The position numbers were made by a program, and so were the translations under genes. The notes beneath the pieces were generated by a model that did not search any database, was not told where the DNA came from, and saw only the letters and a program-made list of their open reading frames with translations. A stretch of 64,000 bases of DNA from Salinarchaeum sp. Harcht-Bsk1. Its GTDB lineage: Archaea; Halobacteriota; Halobacteria; Halobacteriales; Salinarchaeaceae. The stretch is taken from NCBI RefSeq assembly GCF_000403645.1, contig NC_021313.1, forward strand, positions 1,383,014 through 1,447,013, given 5' to 3'. The stretch's first letter is position 1. Each line of letters begins with the position of its first letter. Below, one piece after another: positions 11,001-19,682 of the stretch.

Positions 11001-12377
11001 AACGTTCCAGACCCTGCTGAGGTGCAGGAGATACCAGACGATTTCGAGCAGGATGTCAAGGACCTCGTCCACCACTTCGCGATGGAGGTCGTCCGGGAGG
11101 AGGACGACGGCATCGTTCCACTCCAGGGCGTCAATGGTCAGCCGGGTATGCTGGACCGCATCGTCGACCGGTTCAAGCATGCCTACGGCGAGCTCGCCGA
11201 GGACCGATTAATCGAGGTTGACGAAATTCTCGGCGCCGAGTCCGCCACCGAGGAGGCCTACCCCAACCTCAGCCGTTGGATCGCCGAGGATTTGTTCGAT
11301 TACCACGTGAGCCGGATGGAGAACTCGCCTATCGTCTGGGAGCTCACCACCGGGCGCCTGCTCGCGGACTCAACCGGCGAGGGCTTCGCGTGCTTCGTCG
11401 ACTACCACAGTCTCGACGCAGGGCTGTTCGACCGCCTCTCGAACCAGTACCTCGAACCGCGGAAGGCCGAGCTTCGGGAGCGTCGTAGCGCCGCAAATCG
11501 CCGTCGAAATGACGACTCGCTGTCGGCGAGTGAGCAAGCCCAAGCCGCCGAGCTGTACGAGCGATGTGCGAGTGGCCTTGACCAGATCACCGTCTTCGAG
11601 GACGTCCTCCAGGACCTCGGCAGCACTGACGAGCGGGAGTTCGACCAGAAGGACCGCCGTCTCGTCGAGGAGCTGGCGCCGAAGGTCGCCTCCTTCCGCG
11701 AAGCGACCAAAGAGCGGGTAGAAACACTTGCAGCGCTCCGGGATCGCAACGGCGAAGAATGGTTCCAGGACACGTTCTCCGACAACTTCTGGGAGGCCGT
11801 AGACGAGTGGCGAGACGAGTGGATCGACGCCTTGGAAGACCTGGCGTACGCCTGCGAGCAGTATGCCGAGCCCGCCGACGAGCCTGTCGAAGCCCATCTT
11901 GCCGATCTCTTCGACTACTTCAACTGGCGACTCAAGGGCTCGGACCACTACTCAAGCACGGGCATTCTGTTCATGACGTACTACTTCGAGCGGGAGGGCG
12001 CGCCCTTGCTCGACGAGGACGGCCAGCCGTTCGACAACCTGACCGACGAAGAACGGAACCTTGCTACGCTTGCGATGGGCCTCGACGACCCGTCGATCGT
12101 GGACGATGAATACCTCGAAGAGATGGCCGAAGAGGAAGGAGTCGAACACGTAGACGACCTCCCGCCACTTGCCCAGTTCAAGGCCCTGGCCGAGGAGATC
12201 GACGATCGGTGCCAGACGATCGATCAGCGGATTCCCGACGAGTGGTCCGATCGCGCACTCTCCGAGATCACGACCGCCGGCTACCAGCCAAACCACAAAC
12301 ACGGCGTCGAGATCAACATCACGCCGCTCGCCGAGGTGGAGATCGTCCCGAAGACCGTGAACGAAGACGTGCTCTGA
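8043..12377 (+). CDS. pglX: BREX adenine-specific DNA methyltransferase PglX, copy 2
   Basis: A 1444-residue paralogue of copy 1. DPACGSG begins at about residue 311 and NPPYG is at about 517, so the methylase core is complete. The N-terminal 130 residues are almost identical to copy 1. The post-catalytic target-recognition region (about residues 520-900) is clearly diverged and AT-richer than the flanks, and the last 35 residues are again nearly identical. Both copies look catalytically intact, so they may recognise two different sites or share PglZ and BrxC alternately. The start follows the pglZ stop by 3 bases and directly precedes the conserved block. BREX loci usually carry one pglX. 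Confidence 0.93.
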   Translation: MSAPTVPRKAQLDKEEREHLEDVVADMRERVEDNVRFQLTQHALDDEPEDRSALDEEAEQLVEAIELEAVDGNTWGEAFEQYVTGVGYTIVNRLAALRCMEVRDFVDEEVTVFKDNGLTPAAETLVTEEFLLEDEAILQAYHDACDELAAEIEILFDRETAYSQVDPDDDTFEDLCRMLDSVPDEVWRADDVLGWVYEYYNVKLLDDLRRKGDRTGLDPEDVPPANQFYTPHWVVRMLTDNSLGKLYLEHTGELQDVVETQEALSPDERKNRPLSPDESPDIADFCTYLVPSEEEGEPTDFDHPRELRVIDPACGSGHFLLYAFDVLERIWRAETDLAPETIPRKILEHNLYGVDLDMRACQLAAFNLYLKGRTRTEAEGADGFDMPEIGIVCADATIADIDGVEAVFEEVAGDDPEVQQALERILDAFEEVHGLGSLLDVRGTLGDLFEDDAEIGGTQLTLGDDPRESHTLSQVLHSLRGAVEEHRDADSFLAQDLRSFVRLLDILAQEYDVALMNPPYGSRNRMPDSVKEYVSEHYTYKPEFYINFFEVCDTLVTREGRIGMLIPRTFMFKTSFEGFREDFVGSRGNFEFLAEFGIGILDNATVRTVGTVVRSGDSANTARDGTFIRLHDVLKGKKEEFFLRAAFEARVDGDGVTRKYTREMSEFNVIPGAPLSYWVSRDIREIYGANTVFDEGNAKVGAESLGSVNQGIASGNNDRFVRRFWETPNEDWVPFAMGGKDAWILPKLNEMLIWGNEGSELKRCESGNGTPNEEDYFTEGLTYTYIKEGGRRFGFLHEESVFSNTGFVFLPKHSLWHLLSYTNSSLLTYLMIAQTTGRHWNAGEVAKLPWAAEVGEEETLAEQAKAMLGVMLARRKEMPDSPHYEAPGLLRVLQEYSSESPFDHPHRTLLSEVASYQTEASTSRADSLWEMGIALAKHRAEIEASLETMAREIDETVFEIFGIEDTAQQDVLTEIALRTNEDPRSRNVPDPAEVQEIPDDFEQDVKDLVHHFAMEVVREEDDGIVPLQGVNGQPGMLDRIVDRFKHAYGELAEDRLIEVDEILGAESATEEAYPNLSRWIAEDLFDYHVSRMENSPIVWELTTGRLLADSTGEGFACFVDYHSLDAGLFDRLSNQYLEPRKAELRERRSAANRRRNDDSLSASEQAQAAELYERCASGLDQITVFEDVLQDLGSTDEREFDQKDRRLVEELAPKVASFREATKERVETLAALRDRNGEEWFQDTFSDNFWEAVDEWRDEWIDALEDLAYACEQYAEPADEPVEAHLADLFDYFNWRLKGSDHYSSTGILFMTYYFEREGAPLLDEDGQPFDNLTDEERNLATLAMGLDDPSIVDDEYLEEMAEEEGVEHVDDLPPLAQFKALAEEIDDRCQTIDQRIPDEWSDRALSEITTAGYQPNHKHGVEINITPLAEVEIVPKTVNEDVL
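8067..8434 (+). repeat. direct repeat, right copy (5' end of pglX copy 2)
   Basis: Partner of the repeat at 1702-2069. Homologous recombination between the two would delete most of pglX copy 1 and all of pglZ while leaving one intact pglX; gene conversion would keep the ends identical. Confidence 0.9.
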
Positions 12378-12428
12378 GGACGGTGATGGCGGAGCAGGGT
12401 TCCATCCTCCCGCGCGAGCCGCCAGTGG

Positions 12429-12438
12429 CCTTATTGAT
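12429..12438 (+). promoter_or_regulatory. TATA-like promoter of the nuclease-helicase pair
   Basis: The box CCTTATTGAT lies 25-34 bases upstream of the ATG at 12463, the haloarchaeal spacing for a leaderless transcript. It supports that start and suggests that the nuclease and helicase can be transcribed apart from the pglX-pglZ-pglX operon. Confidence 0.5.
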
Positions 12439-12462
12439 CATGGCTGTCGTTTGCAGTTGGTA

Positions 12463-12879
12463 ATGAGTCGGAACGCGGGGCACGTCGACGGGGAACTGGC
12501 GGAGTTCGCCGTCGCCGCCGATCTCGTGGCGAAGGGGTGTCGGGTGTCGTACACCCACGGCCAGTACAAGTACGACCTGATCGCAGACAGGGACGATGAG
12601 TTGCTGCGAGTCCAGGTCAAGAAGGCCAACCAGGACAACGACAAGCCCTGGAAGTACAGGATCTTCACCGACCGGTACGAAGAAGGGGACGTCGACCTCT
12701 TCGCCGGATACATTCCTGCGCTGGAGGAAACGTTCTACACGACGTTCGAAGACGCGGGATCCAGGTTCAGGATCAACACCAAATCACGCGAGCAGTTGAT
12801 ACCCGAAAACCGGAGCCAAGCGAAGCTGCTCGATGACTTCACGTTCGAACGGGCCGTGACGGAACTGGAACGGGAGTAG
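12463..12879 (+). CDS. PD-(D/E)XK-like nuclease of the group I intron endonuclease type
   Basis: A 138-residue protein. It has the spacing of small PD-(D/E)XK nucleases: Glu11 in the first helix, Asp38 in YKYDLIAD, and Gln51-Val-Lys53 in LLRVQVKKA. The QxK form in place of (D/E)xK is known in the PDDEXK group that includes intron-associated and resolvase-like enzymes. The start at 12463 fits the promoter spacing; the upstream TTG would add only four residues. It ends 6 bases before the helicase start, so the two are probably co-transcribed and may act together on DNA. It is not a standard BREX gene; its cargo role in the locus is inferred. Confidence 0.6.
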   Translation: MSRNAGHVDGELAEFAVAADLVAKGCRVSYTHGQYKYDLIADRDDELLRVQVKKANQDNDKPWKYRIFTDRYEEGDVDLFAGYIPALEETFYTTFEDAGSRFRINTKSREQLIPENRSQAKLLDDFTFERAVTELERE

Positions 12880-12885
12880 CCACAG

Positions 12886-15792
12886 ATGGATTCACTCAAC
12901 CCTGGCGACGCCGTGCGCCTCAATGGGACCCCAGCCGAGGTCATCAAAACGTACGCTGTTGGCGATCTCGAGTACATCCGAGCATACGTCGATGGAGACG
13001 GCGTGAAGACCGTCTGCATCGACGACGTCGAGATCGAGCCGAAGCCGGACCAGCTCGCTGCGCTGGACCCCGCCACTGCCGACGACCTCCACCCCGACCA
13101 CGACGCCGTCTCCGCCGAGTGGTTCGATCTCCGTTCTCAGGCCCTCCAGCTCCAGATCGCCCACGAGCAGGGGCAACTGCTCAGCATCTCGAATTCACGG
13201 GTTCGCCTCGAGCCCTACCAGCTCGCCGCCGTCAACTGGGTGATGCAGAAACTCCGGCAGCGCGCCCTGATCGCCGACGACGTCGGGCTCGGGAAGACCA
13301 TCGAGGCCGGCCTGATCCTCAAGGAACTTACCGCTCGAAATCGGGCCGATCGCGTCCTGTTCGTCGTCCCCGCGCACCTCCAGAAGAAGTGGATTCGAGA
13401 TATGGACCGCTTCTTCGACGTCGACCTGACGCCCGCCGATCGCCAGTGGGTCGAGGGCGAGCGTCGACGGCTCGGCGAGGAGGCCAACATCTGGGACCAG
13501 GACCACCAGCGGATGGTTGCCAGCCAGGCCTTCCTCCGCCAGGACGAGTTCCAGCCCGCGCTCGATGAGGCCTTCTGGGACGTCGTGATCGTCGACGAGG
13601 CCCACAAGGCCGCCAAGCGGGGCGAGTCGCCCAGCGAGACCTCGAAGATGGTCGAGCGGGTCGCGGGCAACTCCGATTCCTGCCTCCTGCTCAGCGCGAC
13701 GCCACACGACGGCAAGGGCGAGGCGTTCCGCTCGCTCGTCGAGTACGTCGACCCGTTCCTCGTCGCCGAGGATCGGGAGCTCTCGAGGGAGGCGGTCGAC
13801 CGGGTGATGATCCGCCGCGGGAAGCAGACGATCTACGACGACGACGGCGAGCGGATCTTCCCGGATCGGACGGTCAACACCGTTCCCGTGGAGATGACCC
13901 ACGAGGAGCGGCAGTTCTACCAGGCCGTCACGGAGTACGTCCAGCACGTCTACAACCGCTCCGAGCAGCTCAACGAGCCCGCAGTCGGGTTCGCCATGGC
14001 GCTGATGCAAAAGCGCCTCGTCAGCAGCGTCGGCGCGATCCAGGCCACGCTCAGCCGGCGGCTGGGCGACCTGGTCGAGGAGCAATCGACCGCCACCAGT
14101 CTGTCTGCGGAAGCCACGGCGTATCTCGACGGCGAAGATCTCGACGAGGCGGACAAGCAGGCCGCAGAGGACGAACTGTCGGCGCTGACCGTCACCGAGA
14201 GCGACGCCCAGCTCGAGGAGGAGATCGAGACGCTCCGCGACCTGGTTGGCCTCGCCGAGAACATCTCGGTCGACTCCAAGGGCCAGAAAGTTCGCCGCTA
14301 CGTCCAGCAGTTGCTCGAGGAGCAGCCCGACGAGAAGCTCCTGCTGTTCACGGAGTACCGCGACACGCTCGACTACCTCCTCGAACTGGTCGAGGACGAA
14401 CCCTGGGCCGACGAAATCCTGGTCATCCACGGCGACGTCGACAAAGCGGACCGCGCCCGTATCGAGGACGAGTTCAACCACGGCGAGTCACGGCTGCTGT
14501 TCGCCACCGACGCTGCCAGCGAAGGGATCGACCTGCAGCACAGCTGCCACATCATGGTGAACTACGAACTGCCGTGGAATCCGAACCGCCTCGAGCAACG
14601 GATCGGCCGAATCCATCGATACGGACAGGACAAGGAGGTCAAGGTCTGGAACTTCTCCTTCGAGGACACTCGCGAGGGCGAGATCTTCGAGATGCTCCAG
14701 AACAAGGTCGAGAGCATCCGCGGCAAACTCGGGAACACCGCCGACGTGCTAGGGATGCTCGACGACGTCGACGTCGACTCCCTGATCATGGAATCGATCC
14801 GGAACGAGGAGCCGCCGGGGGCGACGAAGGAGGAACTCGAGGAGCTCATCGACGAGCGACAGCGGACGCTCCAGGAGTGGTACGAACGCAGCCTCATCGA
14901 CACGAGCACGTTCGACCAGGAGAGCCGCGAGAAGATCCAGGAAGTGATGGATCAATCCGAGGACGTCTACGGCTCGGAGGCCGATATTCGCGAGTTCGTG
15001 GAACGGGGTGTGGAGGCCCTCGGTGGCAGCGTGGAGACGACCGGTACCGATCTCTTCCGGGCGGAACTCCCCGCATCGCTCCGGACGGGAATGGAGGAGG
15101 AGTACGGGCCGTTCACGTTCAGCCGTGACTTCGCGATGGACCACGACGGGATCGAGTACGTATCGCCGGACGACGACCTCGTCCAGCGCCTCATGCAGGA
15201 GGTGCTCGAAAGCGACCGGGGGGACGTTGGGCTGAAGCTGCTCCCCTTCGTCGACGAACCGGGGATCGTCTACACGTATCGCCTGAGGTTCGAAGACGGT
15301 ACTGGGGCGGTCATCCGAGAAGAATTGCTCCCGGTGTACGTCGATGCTCGCCACCAGGACACCCGACAGCGATTGGGAGAGCGTATCGTAGCGGGCGATA
15401 GCGTGACAGGCACTCACGACGCGGACCGTGTCCGATCGCTCATTCAGAGCCAGGAACAGTTGCGATCGGCCGCGGATCGCTACAGTAGTCAGACGGTTCG
15501 CTCCCTCCGTGAGGAGCTACACGAACGACGACGATCGGAGACGCAGCAGGAACTCGACGATCTGGAAGCATACGCCGACACCGAGCGCGAGCGGATTCGA
15601 GCGTTCATCGACGAGTACGAGCGGAAGGCCGACGCTGGCACGGACATGGACATCGCCATCCGAGGACAGCGAGATCGACTCAGCAAACTCGAACAGCGGA
15701 TCGAGGACCGTCGGGAGGAACTCGAGCGGAAAGCACAGGTCATCTCCCTTGCACCCGAAGTCGAAAGTATCTGCCTCGCGCTCCCAGTGTGA
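12886..15792 (+). CDS. brxHII: SNF2-family DNA helicase/translocase, BREX BrxHII type
   Basis: A 968-residue superfamily 2 protein. Motifs in order: EPYQLAAVNW (Q-like motif), DDVGLGKTIEAG with GLGKT at residues 134-138, DEAH at 237-240, LSATPHDG (motif III), LLLFTEYRDTL (motif IV), and FATDAASEGIDLQ followed by QRIGRIHRYGQ (motifs V and VI). The last 200 residues are charged coiled coil. BREX type 5 and type 3 loci carry an SNF2 helicase, BrxHII, in the place where type 1 has BrxL. A DISARM-type SNF2 protein is the alternative, but the neighbouring pglX and pglZ favour BREX. Confidence 0.8.
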   Translation: MDSLNPGDAVRLNGTPAEVIKTYAVGDLEYIRAYVDGDGVKTVCIDDVEIEPKPDQLAALDPATADDLHPDHDAVSAEWFDLRSQALQLQIAHEQGQLLSISNSRVRLEPYQLAAVNWVMQKLRQRALIADDVGLGKTIEAGLILKELTARNRADRVLFVVPAHLQKKWIRDMDRFFDVDLTPADRQWVEGERRRLGEEANIWDQDHQRMVASQAFLRQDEFQPALDEAFWDVVIVDEAHKAAKRGESPSETSKMVERVAGNSDSCLLLSATPHDGKGEAFRSLVEYVDPFLVAEDRELSREAVDRVMIRRGKQTIYDDDGERIFPDRTVNTVPVEMTHEERQFYQAVTEYVQHVYNRSEQLNEPAVGFAMALMQKRLVSSVGAIQATLSRRLGDLVEEQSTATSLSAEATAYLDGEDLDEADKQAAEDELSALTVTESDAQLEEEIETLRDLVGLAENISVDSKGQKVRRYVQQLLEEQPDEKLLLFTEYRDTLDYLLELVEDEPWADEILVIHGDVDKADRARIEDEFNHGESRLLFATDAASEGIDLQHSCHIMVNYELPWNPNRLEQRIGRIHRYGQDKEVKVWNFSFEDTREGEIFEMLQNKVESIRGKLGNTADVLGMLDDVDVDSLIMESIRNEEPPGATKEELEELIDERQRTLQEWYERSLIDTSTFDQESREKIQEVMDQSEDVYGSEADIREFVERGVEALGGSVETTGTDLFRAELPASLRTGMEEEYGPFTFSRDFAMDHDGIEYVSPDDDLVQRLMQEVLESDRGDVGLKLLPFVDEPGIVYTYRLRFEDGTGAVIREELLPVYVDARHQDTRQRLGERIVAGDSVTGTHDADRVRSLIQSQEQLRSAADRYSSQTVRSLREELHERRRSETQQELDDLEAYADTERERIRAFIDEYERKADAGTDMDIAIRGQRDRLSKLEQRIEDRREELERKAQVISLAPEVESICLALPV

Positions 15793-15867
15793 GCTACCGG
15801 GGGAATCGGTTCCCCACCATCATCGGCCCACCCGATCGAGTAGGCGAGTTCGATCCTCCAAGGTACA

Positions 15868-16815
15868 ATGGAACTGCTGACCCGGTGAGTCACATACAAG
15901 CCCGTAACCGAACGCGTCGAATCTCTCCGCACTGACGGCGTCTTCGATAGTCCAGAATAGCAACGACGTTACTCGTGGGAAGCCTGCCAGTGCGGAGAGC
16001 TACTCGACGACATTCGGTATCTCCCGGAGGACCGAACACACTTCGTTGGAAATAGTATTCGAAAAAGCAGGACGAACGGTACACCACCGCATCTGGTCGG
16101 CGGCCCGACGCGTCCACCGTCGTCGACGGCCAACAGCGACTGACGACCGTTCGCATCCTGCTGGCTGTCGCGACGGGTTGGATGCTGCAGTCGAGACCAC
16201 TCTCGAGGAATCGAACGCGGTCCGAGTTCCGAACGATCGGCCTCGACTGCTTCCCCAGGATCAAGATCGGGCGTTCTTCCGCGACAGCGTGCTGGGCGAT
16301 CGATCGCTGACGGCCGATACGCCGTCGCAGACTCGACTCGAGCGAGCGCACAGGGACCTCCGCGACGAGTTCCGAGAGTCGGGGTCCGAGAGCGACGTTT
16401 CCAAGCTGACCAGCCGGCTGCTCTACGACTTCGAGATCGACGTCGTCGAGGTCGACGACGACGCCGGAGCGGCGTCGATTTTCGAGAGCACCGACGATCG
16501 GGGGAAACCGCTCTCGTCACTCGAGGACACCAAGAGCTTCCTGATGAACGTGGACGATCGGGCCGCTGTCGATCGATCGCTCCGGAACGAGAGCAACGAT
16601 CGGTTCGGTGGGCTCTACCGCGAGCTGTTCGTTCTCGAAGACGGTCACAGCCACGTCGACGACTTCGACGAGGACAGTCTCCAGCAGTCCACTGGGGCCC
16701 TATACGATGGGTTCGACGCAGACGAGTACTGCAACAATTTCGACACGCTACAACAGCCCCTGTACGAGCCGTACCGCTACGCCGACCACGACGACGTGAC
16801 ACGTAGTTGCGGACG
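15868..16815 (+). pseudogene. decayed GmrSD / DUF262 type IV restriction gene
   Basis: Pieces of a DUF262 N-terminal domain can be read in three frames. Frame 1: VFDSPE, a TAG stop at 15958-15960, then QRRYSWEACQCGELLDDI, which is the family's PxYQRxYSW...LLxDI block; the stop falls where the conserved Tyr should be. Frame 2: NIVFEKAGRTV-like text from 16046. Frame 3: VVDGQQRLTTVRILL from 16119, the DGQQR nucleotide-binding motif. Frame 2 again from about 16200: IFESTDDRGKPLSSLEDTKSFL, the NxRGxxLSxxDxxK block. There is also an in-frame TGA near 15886. The HNH-bearing C-terminal half (DUF1524) is missing. GmrSD enzymes cut modified phage DNA; this copy cannot make a full protein. Confidence 0.8.
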
Positions 16816-16859
16816 CGAATTGGCCCAGGGAGCCAGTCCACACCAATCCAATCGGTTCC

Positions 16860-19481
16860 TCAGTCCACGAATTCGACGCCGGTGAGCTCGAAGCAGGCGC
16901 CGCCGTCGGCGCTCTCACAGACCGTGACCTCCCACCCGTGGGCGGCGGCAATCTCCCGAACGATCGCGAGTCCGAGTCCAGTGCCACCGTCGGATCCGGA
17001 GTGGCCCTCCTCGAAGATCCGATCCCGATCCGTCTCGGGAACACCGGGCCCGTCGTCCGCCACGTACAGTCCCTGGCGGTCGTCGAGGACGCCGACGGTG
17101 ATCCGAGCGCTGCCGTCGCCGTGCTCGACCGCGTTGTGGAAGAGGTTCTCCAGGAGCTGGCGCAGCCTGGTTCGATCCGCCAGAATCTCGCAGCTCCCGT
17201 CGAAGTCGAGGGTCGCATCGGTGTCCCGGATCGTGCGAAAGCAGGTCTCCGCGACCGTCGACAGCGCCACCGGTTCCGTATCGATCACGGCCTCGCCGGT
17301 CTTCGACAGGACGAAGAGGTCGTCCAGCAGCTGTCGGATGCGATCGAGTGCGTACTGAACGTCGTCGAGGTCGGCGTCGTCGTACCGCTCCTGGAGGAGC
17401 TCCACGCGGCCGGTTGCCAGCGCCAGCGGGTTCGTGACGTCGTGAGAGACGGCTCTCGCGAACTGGTCGAGTCGGTCGTTCCGTCGTTCTAGCTCCCGTT
17501 CTCGGTCGAGCGTCCGGAGCGCCGTCCGGGTGTGGAGGACGAGCAGCTGGGCGAGCTCGAGGTCGCGCTCGTCGAAGGCGCCAGGGCGATCGTCCGTGAC
17601 CTGGAAGACGCCGTAGTCACCGACCGGAACGCTCAGCGCCGCGCGAATGGCCTCGGACTGTGGGGCGGCCGTCTCGTCGACAGCTGCGTCGTCGACGAGG
17701 TAGGATTCGCCCGTTCGGTACGTCTTGCCGGCCAGCCCCTCCTCGACGGGCAGCGACGGCCGTTCCTCCAGCGGGACGTTCTCGGACATCGATCGCACGT
17801 GGAGCTTGCCGTCCGCTTCGGTCGCGATTGCGGCGCTGCCGAAGTCCAGGAGCACCTCGGCCGCCTCGATCGTCCGGTCGTAGATCGCCTGCCGCGAGTC
17901 GGCTCCGACGAGTTCGGTCGCGGTGCGGTGGAGGTCGGCGATCTCCTGTTCGTACTGCTTCCGTTCGGTGACGTCCGCGTTGACGGCGACGAAGTGTTCG
18001 ATCTCGCCGTCGTTCGTGACGGGCGCGATCGTCTGGTGTGCCACGTACCGCTCGCCCGATTTCGTCGTGTTCACGATCTCGGATTGCCAGACGTCGCCGG
18101 AGAGAATCGTCTGCCACAGATCCCGGTAGTACTCGCTGTCGTGCTCGCCCGATTTGAGAATGCTCGGGGTCTGCCCGATGGCCTCCTCGGCGGTGTATCC
18201 CGTCTTCTCCTCGAACGCCGGATTCACGTACGTGATCGTGCCGTTCGGCTCGGTCCAGTAGATCGAGTGCCCGGACGCCTCGACGGCCCGCTGATAGCGG
18301 CGGAGTCGTTCTTGCTCCTGCTTCCGATCGGCGAGATCGGCGTAGATGGCGTAGGTTCCGGTGGAGGTATCGGAGACCTCGAAGGGGAACACGCGGAGGA
18401 GAAACTGGCGGGGCCCGTCGTGGGTCTGGCGACGCACTTCGGAGACGACCGGTTCGCCCTGAAGGACCTGCGCAGTGATCTCGTCGTGGTGACGCTGTGA
18501 TTCCGAATCGGGCGGGACGATCGCCTCCGAAACTGGTTCCCCGATCACCGCCTCCCGGTCGTGGCCGAACAGCGTCTCGAACGTGTCGTTCACGTCCTGA
18601 ATGATCGGCGTCCGGTCGTCGAACTCGATCTCGATGACCGGGTCGGTGGGATTCTCGAAGAGCGCCTCGCGACGGTCGCGCTCCTCGCGGAGTCGCTGTT
18701 CGCGCTGCTTGCGATCCGTGACGTCCTGGACGACGCCGAGCGCGTGGACCGGCTCGCCGTCATCGTCGAAATCGACCTCTGCCCGCTCCCGGACCCAGCG
18801 GGTCTCGCCGCTCCCGGTCAGGATCCGGTGTTCGATGTCGTAGGTGTCGCCCTTGAGGGCGCGGTCCCAGGACTCCAGGACGTGGTCTCTATCGTCGGGA
18901 TGGACGTACTCCAGGAACGACTCGAAGGTCATCGACACGTCGTCCGGGAGGTCGAAGATGTCGGCGACTGCATCCGACCACACGAGGTCGTCCTCGACGA
19001 GGTCGTAGTGCCATCGCCCGAGGTCCGCCATCTCCTGTGCGGTTCGGAGCTGCGATTCGCGGCGCTCGAGGTCGCGCTGGGTCCGGGTTCGTTCGACGTG
19101 CGTGGCGATGCGGTTCGCGAGTAGCTCGTACCGTTCCGTCCCGGTTCCCTTCTGGAGGTAGTCGGAGACGCCGGCAGAGATGGCTTCGCTGGCGACCTCC
19201 TCGCTCCCCTTGCCTGTGAACAGGACGAACGGCAGCGACGGGTAGTCCTCGCGAACGGCCTCGAGCAGTTCGATGCCGTTTCGACCGGGCATGTCGTAAT
19301 CGGAGACGACGCAGTCGTAGTCGCCCGCATCGAGCAACTCGAGCCCCTCGCTAGCCGAGGCGGCCGGTTCCACCTCGAACCGGTCGTCCTCCCGCTCGAG
19401 GAACTCCGCCGCCAAGGACGCAAAACTCGAATCGTCCTCGACGTGGAGGATCGAAATCGATCTGGCCATGCCGCGTCGCAT
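16860..19481 (-). CDS. hybrid sensor histidine kinase: REC, three PAS, GAF, HisKA, HATPase
   Basis: An 873-residue soluble kinase. An N-terminal receiver domain has acidic VEDD and a phosphoacceptor Asp near residue 61 (VVSDYDMPGRNG). Three PAS units follow at roughly 145-510, each closed by a DRK/ERK-type linker (VQDVTDRKQ, ADLADRKQ, VNADVTERKQ). A GAF domain lies at about 530-650. The HisKA box AVSHDVTNPL has His at residue 680, followed by an ATPase domain with NLFHNAVEHG, DDGPGVP and GGTGLGLAI. There are no membrane segments, so it senses cytoplasmic signals. An ATG four codons downstream (19469) is an equally good start. No response regulator is adjacent, as is common for haloarchaeal kinases. 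Confidence 0.9.
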   Translation of the reverse strand: MRRGMARSISILHVEDDSSFASLAAEFLEREDDRFEVEPAASASEGLELLDAGDYDCVVSDYDMPGRNGIELLEAVREDYPSLPFVLFTGKGSEEVASEAISAGVSDYLQKGTGTERYELLANRIATHVERTRTQRDLERRESQLRTAQEMADLGRWHYDLVEDDLVWSDAVADIFDLPDDVSMTFESFLEYVHPDDRDHVLESWDRALKGDTYDIEHRILTGSGETRWVRERAEVDFDDDGEPVHALGVVQDVTDRKQREQRLREERDRREALFENPTDPVIEIEFDDRTPIIQDVNDTFETLFGHDREAVIGEPVSEAIVPPDSESQRHHDEITAQVLQGEPVVSEVRRQTHDGPRQFLLRVFPFEVSDTSTGTYAIYADLADRKQEQERLRRYQRAVEASGHSIYWTEPNGTITYVNPAFEEKTGYTAEEAIGQTPSILKSGEHDSEYYRDLWQTILSGDVWQSEIVNTTKSGERYVAHQTIAPVTNDGEIEHFVAVNADVTERKQYEQEIADLHRTATELVGADSRQAIYDRTIEAAEVLLDFGSAAIATEADGKLHVRSMSENVPLEERPSLPVEEGLAGKTYRTGESYLVDDAAVDETAAPQSEAIRAALSVPVGDYGVFQVTDDRPGAFDERDLELAQLLVLHTRTALRTLDRERELERRNDRLDQFARAVSHDVTNPLALATGRVELLQERYDDADLDDVQYALDRIRQLLDDLFVLSKTGEAVIDTEPVALSTVAETCFRTIRDTDATLDFDGSCEILADRTRLRQLLENLFHNAVEHGDGSARITVGVLDDRQGLYVADDGPGVPETDRDRIFEEGHSGSDGGTGLGLAIVREIAAAHGWEVTVCESADGGACFELTGVEFVD

Positions 19482-19682
19482 TCCTCGACGCTCTTGAGAT
19501 TTTAGGCTGGAGCAATCGAAGCGGGGGAATGGTCGAGTCGCCCGCCAGCGGCGCGACGAATCGGTGCAGGATCGACGCGGACGAGTTGCCGCCGGCGTGC
19601 TGGGACCGAGCGATCCGGTGATAGCGGCTGGGCCGCCCGGATCCGGCCTAGGTTTACCCGCTGGTACGTCGACAGTCCATCC

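Noticed and set aside
16046-16885. A 279-codon frame as an intact gene
   Set aside because: Its beginning and end are arginine-rich nonsense, while conserved DUF262 motifs lie in the other two frames; it is one fragment of a pseudogene.
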